A DNA stretch of 45,820 nucleotides from a bacterium (lineage in GTDB: Bacteria; Electryoneota; AABM5-125-24; Hatepunaeales; Hatepunaeaceae). The position numbers and the translations under genes were made by a program. Below the pieces are notes generated by a model. The model made no database searches and had not been told where the DNA came from. It saw nothing but the letters and a program-made list of their open reading frames with translations. Below, piece after piece: positions 35,175-43,094 of this stretch. The first letter of the stretch is position 1. Each line of letters opens with the position of its first letter. The DNA is taken from assembly GCA_025774605.1 (NCBI GenBank), contig JALGVR010000009.1, forward strand, positions 1 to 45,820, written 5' to 3'.

Positions 35175-36322
35175 ACCTTCACATCCATCCACCTGATAAG
35201 CCCGTCACCACCCTCCCGGATGATGTTTTCGACCTCATTCGCCAATCCTTCAGCCGTGATCTCGCGTCCCCCCAACCCGGCGATTACGCCGATGATTTCA
35301 GGTTTATCGTCTACATCATACAGTACTGAACGAGCTTCCTGGGCGAAGATGCCGCCGTGACCGTACGAACACGATCGATCCACCACGATCAGCTTTTCAA
35401 GTCCGCCGGTCATCCTTCTGAATTGATCCACCGGGAACGGCCGGAACATCCAGATGCCGATTGACCCGACTTTCAGACCCTTTTCACGCAGTATATCCAC
35501 CGCCAGCGTCGCCGTCCAGGCCGCCGTACCAGCACAGACGATCGCCGCCTCAGCATCCTCCATCCGGTAAGGCAAAAGCGGTCGCAGACGTCGTCCGACA
35601 AGTTTCTCCCAGGCTGCCGCCTCCTCCTCGACAATGCCGACAGCCGCCTCCATGGCGTTCTGCAGGTGCCAGCGCGATTCCATCCAGCAGTCGACGTTCA
35701 TCATCCCGCCGTAGGCGTGGGGTTCATGCGGATCGAGCTTGAATTCCGCCTTTCGTCCGGGCAGGAATCCGTCGACAAGTCCCTGGTCGGGAATCTCCAC
35801 CGCCTCGCTCGTATGTGACAGGACGAATGCGTCAAGCACCAGCATCGCCGGCAGACCCACCCGTTCGGCGATCTTGAAGCAGAGGATCGTCGTGTCGAGC
35901 ACTTCCTGATTGTCACGGCAGTAGAACTGCATCCAACCAGTGTCCCGTTGGGAGAGGCTGTCCTGCTGGTCGGTGTAGATCGTCCACGGCGGCGCCAGGC
36001 TGCGGTTTACCTCAGCCATCACCACCGGCAACCGGCTGCCAGCCGCCCAGTGCAGCATCTCGCACATGTGCGCCAGACCCTGGCTGGACGTGGCGGTGAA
36101 GGCGCGCACGCCGGTCATCGACGCGCCGATCGCCGCTGACATTGCCGAATGTTCAGCCTCGGAATGGATGAACGTCGCGTCCAGATCGCCCCTGCCGCAC
36201 ATCTCGGACAGCTCCTCGACGACGCTGGTCTGCGGCGTGATCGGGTAGGCGGCGATGACCTCGACCCGCGCCAGCCTGACCGCATGGCTGACGGCGTGGT
36301 TGGCTGTTATGACTTTTTTCAT
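35168..36322 (-). CDS. porA: Pyruvate-type 2-oxoacid:ferredoxin oxidoreductase, alpha subunit
   Basis: The ATG at 36322 overlaps the upstream stop by four bases (ATGA) and gives 384 residues; the track's GTG two codons earlier is less likely. The N-terminal domain I has AAYPITPQTSVVEELSEM and FIHSEAEHSAMSAAIGASMTGVRAFTATSSQGLAHM, the domain II-like part EAAIVCAGTAAWTATLAVDILREKGLKVGSIGIWMFRPFP, and KLIVVDRSCSYGHGG near the end. These are standard for PorA, which forms the catalytic interface with PorB. The upstream fused GltD-PorD protein supplies the ferredoxin-like part. Confidence 0.92.
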   Translation of the reverse strand: MKKVITANHAVSHAVRLARVEVIAAYPITPQTSVVEELSEMCGRGDLDATFIHSEAEHSAMSAAIGASMTGVRAFTATSSQGLAHMCEMLHWAAGSRLPVVMAEVNRSLAPPWTIYTDQQDSLSQRDTGWMQFYCRDNQEVLDTTILCFKIAERVGLPAMLVLDAFVLSHTSEAVEIPDQGLVDGFLPGRKAEFKLDPHEPHAYGGMMNVDCWMESRWHLQNAMEAAVGIVEEEAAAWEKLVGRRLRPLLPYRMEDAEAAIVCAGTAAWTATLAVDILREKGLKVGSIGIWMFRPFPVDQFRRMTGGLEKLIVVDRSCSYGHGGIFAQEARSVLYDVDDKPEIIGVIAGLGGREITAEGLANEVENIIREGGDGLIRWMDVKVK

Positions 36323-38214
36323 TTCCACATCTCAATTGCAGCTCTTGGACATTCCGACGCGCAGACGCCGCAGCCCTTGCAGTAATCAAGGTTGATCGAG
36401 AGTTCCATCGTAACAGGATCACGCACGACCGCGCCGTCCGGGCAGAAGATGTGACAGTTGCCGCACGAGTCGCACGTTCCGCAGTGAAAGCAGCGCGACG
36501 CCTCCCTGATGACCGACCTCACCCGCCAATCCTGCGCAATTTCAGCGAAATCACCCGTCCGCCTTTCAGGTGACGCCTCATTCAGCCTGGTGCGGGGGCT
36601 GTGTGAGTGATAGGCGAGGTTAAGATCACTGACTTCGACCGGTTCCGGATTGTCGTAGCCGGCCGTTAGATCACCCTCCAGATAACGCCCGACAGTGATG
36701 GATCGATCGAACCCCAGCAGGAGCCCGTCGGCTGAAGGGTCAAACCTGCCGTTCAGCACCATGTCGATGGCGACCGCCGAACGCTTGCCGGCGCCTATGG
36801 CATGGGCGACGGTTCGATCGGCGCCCGAGAAATCGCCGCCGACCCAAATTCCGTCGATGCCGGTTCGACCCCAGATGTCAACAGCCGCCAACGCCGATTG
36901 TTCATCCCCGTCGGGGGTCAACTGCGCCGGATCGGGATATTCGCCGACCGCATCGACGACGTAATCGACCTGTACTGTAAATTCGCTTCCGGAGACCGGT
37001 TCCGGTCTGCGCCGACCGCTGTCATCCGGCCGCCCCAGCCGGTTTCGTATGCACTGGAGGTTGAACTTCCCCATCCCCCCCCGCTCGACTGGTGGGGAAC
37101 CAAGGGGGGGGGCATTTTCAACAATTCTGACCGGACTCACTAAAAAATCAACATTTACACCCTCCACCAGTGCCGCTTCAACTTCATCCTCGTACGCCGG
37201 CATTTCGGCGCGGGTGCGCCGGTAGAGGATGGTTACATCCGCGCCCAGCCTCAACGCCGACCGTGCCGCATCGATCGCGCTGTTCCCGCCGCCGATTACC
37301 ACTATTTTCTTGTTTATCAGGCTATTAGAAAGGCTTACATCCCCCCCTTCCAACGAAGGGGAAGGCAGGGGGGGGGTGCCATCAGAAACGTTTTTCAGAA
37401 ACTCAATCGCCCCAACAACCATCCCATCCGGCGCGCCGCTGATGCCGCTGGAACGATGACCCGCCGCGCCCGGCGCCAGGTACACGGCATCGTAATCATG
37501 CCGCAGGTCAGCCAGGCATCCATCGACGAGTAATGCTGTCCCGCGCCGGAAAGTGACACCGATGCGGCTGAGGCGCGCCAATTCCCGGTCCAATACATCG
37601 CGCGGCAGGCGGTAGGCGGGGATGCCGTACCTGAGCAGTCCGCCCGGTAGCTGCGCCCGTTCCATTACCTCGACACGATGACCCAATCTCGCCAACGTCC
37701 ATGCTGCAGCAAGTCCGGACGGACCCGAGCCGACAACCAGTATCCTGCCGCTCGAAGAGCCCTTGCCGGTTCGGGACGCCGGCAGCACACCCAGCCTCGC
37801 CGCCCGGTCGCCGAGGAAACGCTCGACCGCCCGGATTGAGACCGCCCCGTCGAACTGACCGCGGTTGCAAGCCGTTTCACAGGGATGGTAACAGACCCGA
37901 CCGCAGACCGACGGCAGCGGCTGTTCGTCGATCAGCAGCCTGACCGCTTCGACCCAGTCCCTGTTTCCGACGGCTTCCAGCCAGCCTTCGACGTCGTTGC
38001 CGACCGGACACCCGGCGCGACAGGGCGGCAGTCGTCTGACGTAATGCGGCGTCACGTTCCGCCACGAACCGGTCTTGAAGACGGTCGTCCTGCCCCACGA
38101 AATCGCCACCGGCGGGATCTCATCGACCGTCATCTGAGCCACCGGCTTCGGCGCGCCGTGGTGGATGTAGTCGAGGGATCGGGGGGGAATTATGTGGAAA
38201 TCTGTCTTAGACAA
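36319..38214 (-). CDS. GltD-like FAD/NAD(P) oxidoreductase fused to a 2x[4Fe-4S] PorD domain, carrying two repeat-encoded inserts
   Basis: The 631-residue protein (TTG start) has the GltD/NfnB-type N-terminal Fe-S domain (CRAGCPVGNDVEGWLEAV; CGRVCYHPCETACNRG), an FAD Rossmann fold (RILVVGSGPSGLAAAWTLARLG), an NAD(P) Rossmann fold (KKIVVIGGGNSAIDAARSALRLGADVTILYRRTRAEMPAYEDE) and a closing FAD motif (GIWVGGDFSGADRTVAHAIGAG). The C terminus is a ferredoxin (CFHCGTCDSCGNCHIFCPDG; CKGCGVCASECPRAAIEMWK). It likely passes electrons between PorAB, ferredoxin and NAD(P)H. Two stretches, TPPLPSPSLEGGD and NAPPLGSPPVERGGMG, are written by C/G-run palindromes and sit where family members have short loops, so they look like repeat insertions kept in frame. 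Confidence 0.88.
   Translation of the reverse strand: MSKTDFHIIPPRSLDYIHHGAPKPVAQMTVDEIPPVAISWGRTTVFKTGSWRNVTPHYVRRLPPCRAGCPVGNDVEGWLEAVGNRDWVEAVRLLIDEQPLPSVCGRVCYHPCETACNRGQFDGAVSIRAVERFLGDRAARLGVLPASRTGKGSSSGRILVVGSGPSGLAAAWTLARLGHRVEVMERAQLPGGLLRYGIPAYRLPRDVLDRELARLSRIGVTFRRGTALLVDGCLADLRHDYDAVYLAPGAAGHRSSGISGAPDGMVVGAIEFLKNVSDGTPPLPSPSLEGGDVSLSNSLINKKIVVIGGGNSAIDAARSALRLGADVTILYRRTRAEMPAYEDEVEAALVEGVNVDFLVSPVRIVENAPPLGSPPVERGGMGKFNLQCIRNRLGRPDDSGRRRPEPVSGSEFTVQVDYVVDAVGEYPDPAQLTPDGDEQSALAAVDIWGRTGIDGIWVGGDFSGADRTVAHAIGAGKRSAVAIDMVLNGRFDPSADGLLLGFDRSITVGRYLEGDLTAGYDNPEPVEVSDLNLAYHSHSPRTRLNEASPERRTGDFAEIAQDWRVRSVIREASRCFHCGTCDSCGNCHIFCPDGAVVRDPVTMELSINLDYCKGCGVCASECPRAAIEMWK
37071..37118. 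repeat. C/G-run palindromic element inside the GltD-PorD gene, copy 1
   Basis: CCATCCCCCCCCCGCTCGAC-TGGTGGGGAACC-AAGGGGGGGGGCAT belongs to the same family as the intergenic C-rich elements at 39.7, 40.2, 40.8 and 45.7 kb. It is read in frame on the minus strand as APPLGSPPVERGGMG. Confidence 0.85.
37341..37377. repeat. C/G-run palindromic element inside the GltD-PorD gene, copy 2
   Basis: CCCCCCCTTCCAACGAAGGG-GAAGGCAGGGGGGGGGT: a run of C, a short centre containing CTTC/GAAG, then a run of G. It is read in frame as TPPLPSPSLEGG just before the NAD(P)-binding Rossmann motif. Confidence 0.85.
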
Positions 38215-38518
38215 TAGAAACCGTAATATGTATGTTTAGGTTGTAATTCGCAGCGGATCAAGCGGACGAGACGGAAACCCGGCGCTCCAGACTGATCTGT
38301 GCAATCTGATAAATCAGTTGTTAATCCTTTTGCCTGATTGGACGGTTACGGAGACCCTCCTCCTGGATCATTGTCCACAATTTATACTCCTGATTGCATT
38401 GGAATGACAATGAGGCGGCGGGTTGAAGTCCACCCTCCCCGTAACGGCGGACAGGAATGTCCGCCCTCCAGGGATTTGTAAGTTTGCGGACTGAAGTCCA
38501 CGCTCCCCTTGGAAAGGA
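38215..38518. other. Gene-free interval with small hairpin repeats
   Basis: No gene is seen. GGCGGACA-GGAA-TGTCCGCC (38446-38465) is a perfect 8-bp hairpin. On either side are two near-copies of TTGAAGTCCACCCTCCCC / CTGAAGTCCACGCTCCCC. A weak leftward promoter (TTGATC-17-TAAACA, about 38234-38262) might serve the GltD-PorD gene; I would not rely on it. Confidence 0.6.
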
Positions 38519-39670
38519 TCAATACTTCCCCTTCTTCAGCAGGTTCCCCGAAATCACCAGCCGTTGTATCTCGTTGGTGCCCTCGAAGATGCGGGTGATG
38601 CGGGCGTCGCGGTACATCCGTTCGATCGGGTAGTCCGCCATGTAGCCCATGCCGCCGTGGATCTGAACCGCATGATCGACCACACGACACAAGGTTTCCG
38701 AGGCGACCAGCTTGCAGATCGCCGCCTCGCGCGAAAACCTCATCCCCTGATCGCACATCCAGGCGGTGCGGTAGGTCATGCACTCCAGCGCGTATATCTC
38801 CGCCGACATGTCCGCCAGCATCCACTTTATCGCCTGCTGTTCGCCGATCGGCCTGCCGAACTGCACGCGCTCCCTGGAATGTTTGATCGACAGGTCGAGC
38901 GCCTCCTTCGCCTGACCGAGACACATCGCCGCCAGCGACAGCCTGCCCACGTCAAGCGTCTGCATTGCCACGACAAAGCCTCGATCCCTCTGTCCGAGCA
39001 GGTTTTCCTTCGGCACCTTTACGCTCTCGAAGAACAGGTCGGTCGTATGCGAGCCGCGGATGCCCATCTTCTTCTCAGGTTTTCCCACTGAGAATCCGGG
39101 CATGTCCGCTTCGACGATGAAGGCTGATATCCCACGGGTTCCCTGTCCCGGCGTCGTCAGAGCGAACACCGAGTAGACGTCCGAGATGCCGCCGTTGGTG
39201 ATGAACGTCTTCTGACCGTTGAGCAGATAGTGATCGCCCTTGTCTTCAGCCCTGGTACTTATTGCACCGGCGTCGGAACCTGCTCCCGGTTCGGTCAGGG
39301 CGAAAGCGGCAAACTTCTCGCCGCGCGCCAGCGGTCCGAGCCACTTCTTCTTCTGCTCGCCGGTACCGGCAAGGTAGATCGCCATGGCGCCGATCGACTC
39401 GTGCCCGCCCACAACCACAGCCGTTGACATGCAGCCCCGCGCCAGCTCCTCCATCAGGATGCAGTAGCCGACCTCGCCCATGCCGCCGCCGTCGTACTCC
39501 TCCGGAAAAACCACGCCCAACATTCCCAGTTGAGCTATCTGATCGAGTACATCTTTCGATACCTCGCCGTCACCGTCCACCTGCGCGCTGCGCGGTCTCA
39601 ACTCCTCGTCAGCGAACTTGCGCGCCAGTTCGCGCAGCATCTCGTGTTCTTCGGAAAATGTGAAGTCCAT
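38519..39670 (-). CDS. Acyl-CoA dehydrogenase
   Basis: GAGGA six bases before the ATG supports the start. The 383-residue length is that of short/branched-chain acyl-CoA dehydrogenases. Seen: FAAFALTEPGAGSDAGAI and KTFITNGGISDVYSVFA (FAD and substrate contacts), RGSHTTDLFFESVKVP, YRDARITRIFEGTNEIQRLVI with catalytic Glu E363, and the C-terminal IHGGMGYMADYPIERMYRDA. The flavoenzyme makes 2-enoyl-CoA from acyl-CoA in the cytoplasm and passes electrons to ETF. Chain preference is not readable; SCAD, isovaleryl-CoA or butyryl-CoA dehydrogenase types are candidates. It stands between two oxoacid oxidoreductase operons, which could deliver branched or short acyl-CoAs; no ETF genes are near. Confidence 0.92.
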   Translation of the reverse strand: MDFTFSEEHEMLRELARKFADEELRPRSAQVDGDGEVSKDVLDQIAQLGMLGVVFPEEYDGGGMGEVGYCILMEELARGCMSTAVVVGGHESIGAMAIYLAGTGEQKKKWLGPLARGEKFAAFALTEPGAGSDAGAISTRAEDKGDHYLLNGQKTFITNGGISDVYSVFALTTPGQGTRGISAFIVEADMPGFSVGKPEKKMGIRGSHTTDLFFESVKVPKENLLGQRDRGFVVAMQTLDVGRLSLAAMCLGQAKEALDLSIKHSRERVQFGRPIGEQQAIKWMLADMSAEIYALECMTYRTAWMCDQGMRFSREAAICKLVASETLCRVVDHAVQIHGGMGYMADYPIERMYRDARITRIFEGTNEIQRLVISGNLLKKGKY

Positions 39671-40218
39671 GCAAATCCTCTTTTTGTCTCCCCCCCGCGT
39701 TGCAGGGTGGGATCAAGGGGGGTTATATTATACTTTTCACTAATGTCAATCTTGTGAAAAAGTACAAATCCGGATACCAGAGTAGCAGTCTATCAGGGAA
39801 TTACCAGAAAACTCAATATTCATCATTCCAGCGAAAGTTGGAATTTAGATAAGCATTTGATATTACGCGGCTTGCCTGGATTCCCGCCTGCCAGTGTGTC
39901 CGAGAATGAGAAAAACGCACCAAACCTCATCATTCCATCGAAAGATGGAATCCAGTAACACATGTAATATCAGTAGCTTCACTGGATTCCAACTTCCGTT
40001 GGAATGATGAATCCCGAGACAATATGGCATTCTCGGACAAACTGCTGCGCGGGAATGACAATGTTCAACAGAACTTCGATGGAATGACGATGTTCAACAG
40101 AACATGGGAGTATACCTGCCAGGTTGCGATTCGCTTGAAACCCGGAAGGAACAGAAACCCCCCTTCACTTCCCCCCTACTGCGCAGGGGGGAATGCCTGC
40201 CTCCACCCGATCTGTTTG
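39671..40218. other. Gene-free, repeat-filled 548-bp interval
   Basis: No coding sequence is seen; the plus-strand ORFs here read through repeats. Contents: a C-rich element at about 39690-39722, a half REP-like element CATTCCAGCGAAAGTTGGAAT (about 39824-39844), a MITE-like inverted repeat (39927-40010), two copies of ATGTTCAACAGAAC (40061 and 40089), and a second C-rich element (about 40157-40192) next to the korC stop. Confidence 0.75.
39927..40010. repeat. MITE-like element with 30-bp terminal inverted repeats
   Basis: The left arm (39927-39956) TCATCATTCCATCGAAAGAT-GGAATCCAGT pairs with the right arm (39981-40010) at 27 of 30 positions around a 24-nt centre. Each arm is itself a REP-like palindrome (ATTCCA...TGGAAT). 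It could be a tiny non-autonomous element or two head-to-head REP copies (REPIN). No target duplication is evident. Confidence 0.8.
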
Positions 40219-40758
40219 TCATTCCAGCGCCGCTTTCGCAGCCGCCATCCCCTCATCGAACGCCTTCAAGTTCATCTCCCGGTACTTCTCCGGGCTCTGT
40301 TCGCCCAACGCTTCCCTCAGGGCATCCATCGAAACATCACCGGTTATCTCCATCGCCGCGGTCAGCATCACCACGTTTGCCACTCCCTTTCGACCCAGTC
40401 GTGTGGCAAGCGAAGCCGCGGGTACGCCGATCTGCTCCACGTCGTCGATTTCGCCGCGCTTCACCAGATGGGAGTCGAAGATGACCCTGCCGCCCGGCTT
40501 AACTGTTGACGCAAACCTGTCATACGCCGCCTGCGACATGGCAATCACGACATCGGGCCTCCTGACCTTCGGATAACCGATCGGCTCCGATGACAAGACC
40601 ACTCCCGCATGACACGCCGAGCCGCGCGCCTCCGAGCCGTACGACGCCGACTGTCCTGTTTCCAAGCCGGCACGGATCCCCGCCCTGCCCAACAGTTCAC
40701 CGGCAAATATCACACCCTGCCCGCCGAAGCCGCAGATGAGGATTTCTCTTCTCGGCAT
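40219..40758 (-). CDS. korC: 2-oxoacid:ferredoxin oxidoreductase, gamma subunit
   Basis: The 179-residue protein starts REILICGFGGQGVIFAGELLGRAGI and continues ETGQSASYGSEARGSACHAGVVLSSEPIGYP, the classic gamma-subunit pattern, then KPGGRVIFDSHLV and LGRKGVANVVMLTAAMEIT. This subunit binds CoA and completes the alpha-beta core. It begins one base after the korB stop, giving korDABC order. The por operon lacks its own gamma subunit; whether this one could serve both is an open question. Confidence 0.92.
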   Translation of the reverse strand: MPRREILICGFGGQGVIFAGELLGRAGIRAGLETGQSASYGSEARGSACHAGVVLSSEPIGYPKVRRPDVVIAMSQAAYDRFASTVKPGGRVIFDSHLVKRGEIDDVEQIGVPAASLATRLGRKGVANVVMLTAAMEITGDVSMDALREALGEQSPEKYREMNLKAFDEGMAAAKAALE

Positions 40759-41670
40759 TTAAATACCCCCCCTTTGTCCCCCCCTACTGCGCAGGGGGGG
40801 ATTAGAACTGTTCCCCTGACCAGCAGAGGGGGGATTAGAACTGCTCCCCAGACCAGAAGAGGGAGGAATAAAACTGCTTCCCTTATCTATTGGGGGAGTT
40901 ATGGTGTCGGCTGCCTTAATCCACACTCCCGTTGGAATTTTGTCCGCCTGTTCTTCAGGATTCATCCTGTCGTATCGCCTCCGGTCGACATACTGTCCCT
41001 TCATCTGGTTGTGGAAATCGGCCAGAGTCGGCGTATCGTTCAGCTTCCCGTAGTGAGTCGGGCAGGGACTGACCGCCTCGACAAACGCAAAGCCGTCGAA
41101 AGTCAGCGCCCTGGTCAAGGTCTTGATCAACTGCCGCACCTGGAACACGGTATGACGGGCGACGAACGCACCGCCGGCGCCCATGACCAGTCGGCACAGA
41201 TCGAAGGGCGGCTCCTCCCCGCCCCAGGGACTGGTCTGTGTGAAACAACCCTCCGGCGTCGTCGGCGCGACCTGACCGCCGGTCATGCCGTAGACGCGGT
41301 TGTTGGCGCAAACAACCGTAATCCGGATGTTTCGTCGAGCCGCGTGTATCAGGTGGTTACCGCCGATCGCCGTCAGGTCGCCGTCACCCGAAACCACAAC
41401 CACGTTGAGCCCGGGGTTTGCCAGCCTGGCGCCGGTGGCGAAGGCTATCGGTCTGCCGTGAGTGGTATGCAGCGTGTCGGCGTTGAAGTGAGGCGACGGG
41501 ATCCACGCCGCGCAGCCGATCCCCGACACGAACAACGTCTTATCCCAATCCAGACCGGCTTCGTCCATCGCCCTGACCATCGCCCCCAAGAGTATGCCGT
41601 GACCGCAGCCGGTGCAGTACGGCGTCGGAAAGACATCAAGCCTCAGATGTGGGTATAGTTGGCGGCTCAT
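40759..41670 (-). CDS. korB: 2-oxoacid (2-oxoglutarate type):ferredoxin oxidoreductase, beta subunit, with repeat-encoded C-terminal tail
   Basis: The start overlaps the korA stop (ATGA). Seen in the 303 residues: PYCTGCGHGILLGAMVRAMD (cluster Cys pair), SGIGCAAW, the TPP motif VVSGDGDLTAIGGNHLIHAARRNI, CANNRVYGMTGGQVAPTTPEG, and SPCPTHYG. GMTGGQ...PTTP is typical of KorB/VorB. The last 45 or so residues (TPPIDKGSSFIPPSSGLGSS...) are low complexity and encoded by three tandem units GGATTAGAACTG-TCCCC-GACCAG-AGAGG plus a C/G-run palindrome. I think a repeat array has overrun the original stop. The catalytic core is complete. Confidence 0.9.
   Translation of the reverse strand: MSRQLYPHLRLDVFPTPYCTGCGHGILLGAMVRAMDEAGLDWDKTLFVSGIGCAAWIPSPHFNADTLHTTHGRPIAFATGARLANPGLNVVVVSGDGDLTAIGGNHLIHAARRNIRITVVCANNRVYGMTGGQVAPTTPEGCFTQTSPWGGEEPPFDLCRLVMGAGGAFVARHTVFQVRQLIKTLTRALTFDGFAFVEAVSPCPTHYGKLNDTPTLADFHNQMKGQYVDRRRYDRMNPEEQADKIPTGVWIKAADTITPPIDKGSSFIPPSSGLGSSSNPPSAGQGNSSNPPLRSRGGQRGGI
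40766..40910. repeat. C-rich palindrome plus three degenerate 38-bp tandem units at the korB 3' end
   Basis: CCCCCCCTTTGTCCCCCCCT-ACTGCGCAGGGGGGG is followed by GGATTAGAACTGTTCCCCTG-ACCAGCAGAGGGG, a second copy with CTCCCCAGACCAGAAGAGGG, and a third, weaker copy with CTTCCCTTATCTATTGGGGG. All lie within the korB reading frame. Confidence 0.8.
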
Positions 41671-42827
41671 GAGTTCATCCCCGCTCTTCCCCTGACCCCG
41701 TCAATGATCGATTGGGGACGCATACCCTCGCCATCCACCTGGGTGATCGGCACAACGTCCCGATGCAGTATGCGCTCCACCTCGCGCACGACCTGCCCCC
41801 AGTTCATCTCCGGAACGAAGACCCGCTCAACGGATTTTGCCGCCAGTTTCAGTCCCGCCTCGGGGAAGGGCCAAAGCGTAAGCGGTCGGAACAAGCCCGC
41901 TTTCACACCGTCCCGCCTCAGTTCGCTGATCGCTTCGAGCGCCGCCCTTGCCGAAAAGCCGTAAGCCACGACCAGGATTTCGGCGTCTTCAAGAGAGTAG
42001 GTCTCATACCTGGCGATCTTTTCGGCGGCGTTCCTGATTTTGCCGACCAGTCTGCCCACCAGCCGCTGATGAGCCGCGGAATCCTGCGTCTTGCGGAACC
42101 CCCGGGCGTCGTGGGTCGATCCGGTCACCAGCAGACGCTCACCCTGTCCGAAGGCGGGCATGGGCGGTACGCCGTTCTCATCGTCCGTATCGAAGGGCGG
42201 CATTCCCGGTGCGGTCGGTCTGTGCCAGCGCTCGACCGTTTCACCGATCGTAACCTTTTCCCGCAGGTGACCGATCGACTCGTCGGCCAGAACGAAGGTC
42301 GGCACCCGGTATGCCTCCGCGAGGTTGAAGGCGTCGATCGTCAGGTCATACGCCTCCTGCACCGACCAGGGCGAGAGGGCGATGATCTCGTAGTCGCTGT
42401 GGCTGCCGAAACGAACCTGGAAGATATCGCCGGAACCCGGACGGGTCGCCTGCCCCGTGGAGGGCCCGGCGCGCTGGATATCGACCACCACCAGCGGCGC
42501 CTCGGTCATGGCTGCATAACCGATCCCTTCCATCATCAGGCTCAGCCCCGGACCGGACGTGGTGGTCATCGGTCGCGCGCCGGCCCATGAGGCGCCGATC
42601 AGGGCGCTGATCGAGCCGATCTCGTCCTCCATCTGGATAAAGGAGCCGTTCGTCTCCTTCAGGCGATGAACCATCCGCACCATCAACTCGCTGGACGGCG
42701 TGATCGGATAACCGGCGAAGAAGTTGCAGCCTGCCGCGATCGCCCCTTCCGCCGACGCCTCATCCCCCATCATGAAATAATCGTCCGGCGGCAGCGGGGC
42801 GGGAACCGTTTCAACCGTGTGTTTCAT
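41667..42827 (-). CDS. korA: 2-oxoacid (2-oxoglutarate type):ferredoxin oxidoreductase, alpha subunit
   Basis: The 386-residue protein has the KorA motifs FAGYPITPSSELMVRMVHRL, FIQMEDEIGSISALIGASWAGARPMTTTSGPGLSLMMEGIGYAAMTEAPLVVVDIQRAGPSTGQATRPGSGD, GFRKTQDSAAHQRLV, and the transketolase-C-like ILVVAYGFSARAALEAI and LWPFPEAGLKLAAKSVERVFVPEMNWGQVVREVER. Together with korB, korC and korD this makes the four-subunit enzyme that oxidises 2-oxoglutarate or a branched 2-oxoacid to an acyl-CoA. Substrate choice cannot be read with certainty. It overlaps korD by 17 bases. Confidence 0.93.
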   Translation of the reverse strand: MKHTVETVPAPLPPDDYFMMGDEASAEGAIAAGCNFFAGYPITPSSELMVRMVHRLKETNGSFIQMEDEIGSISALIGASWAGARPMTTTSGPGLSLMMEGIGYAAMTEAPLVVVDIQRAGPSTGQATRPGSGDIFQVRFGSHSDYEIIALSPWSVQEAYDLTIDAFNLAEAYRVPTFVLADESIGHLREKVTIGETVERWHRPTAPGMPPFDTDDENGVPPMPAFGQGERLLVTGSTHDARGFRKTQDSAAHQRLVGRLVGKIRNAAEKIARYETYSLEDAEILVVAYGFSARAALEAISELRRDGVKAGLFRPLTLWPFPEAGLKLAAKSVERVFVPEMNWGQVVREVERILHRDVVPITQVDGEGMRPQSIIDGVRGRAGMNS

Positions 42828-43074
42828 CTTCCTCCACCGTTATCGCAAGGTCGGGACAGAGCAGCTCGCACAACATACACCCCGTGCAGCCCTCCGGGTC
42901 AACAAGGACGGGCTGGAAACCGCGCGCCCCGATCTCGTCCGAACGGGCGAATATGCCTTCAACCGGACAGATCTCAATGCACATATAACAGCCCTTACAC
43001 CAATCCTGGCGGAGCTCGATCTTCCAGCGTCCGGTTTTTTTCCGTCGCCTGGTTACAGTTTCGGTTTCTTTCAC
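42811..43074 (-). CDS. korD: 2x[4Fe-4S] ferredoxin subunit (KorD-like)
   Basis: The 87-residue protein has a basic start (KETETVTRRRKKTGRWKIEL) and two ferredoxin motifs, CKGCYMCIEICP (about 26-37) and CTGCMLCELLCP (about 63-74), the CxxCxxCxxxCP pattern. It would carry electrons from the TPP site to free ferredoxin. It leads the korDABC operon, 20 bp after the alcohol dehydrogenase gene, with a run of genes on the same strand. Confidence 0.93.
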   Translation of the reverse strand: MKETETVTRRRKKTGRWKIELRQDWCKGCYMCIEICPVEGIFARSDEIGARGFQPVLVDPEGCTGCMLCELLCPDLAITVEEDETHG

Positions 43075-43094
43075 TCTTTACACCTTCACCCCTT

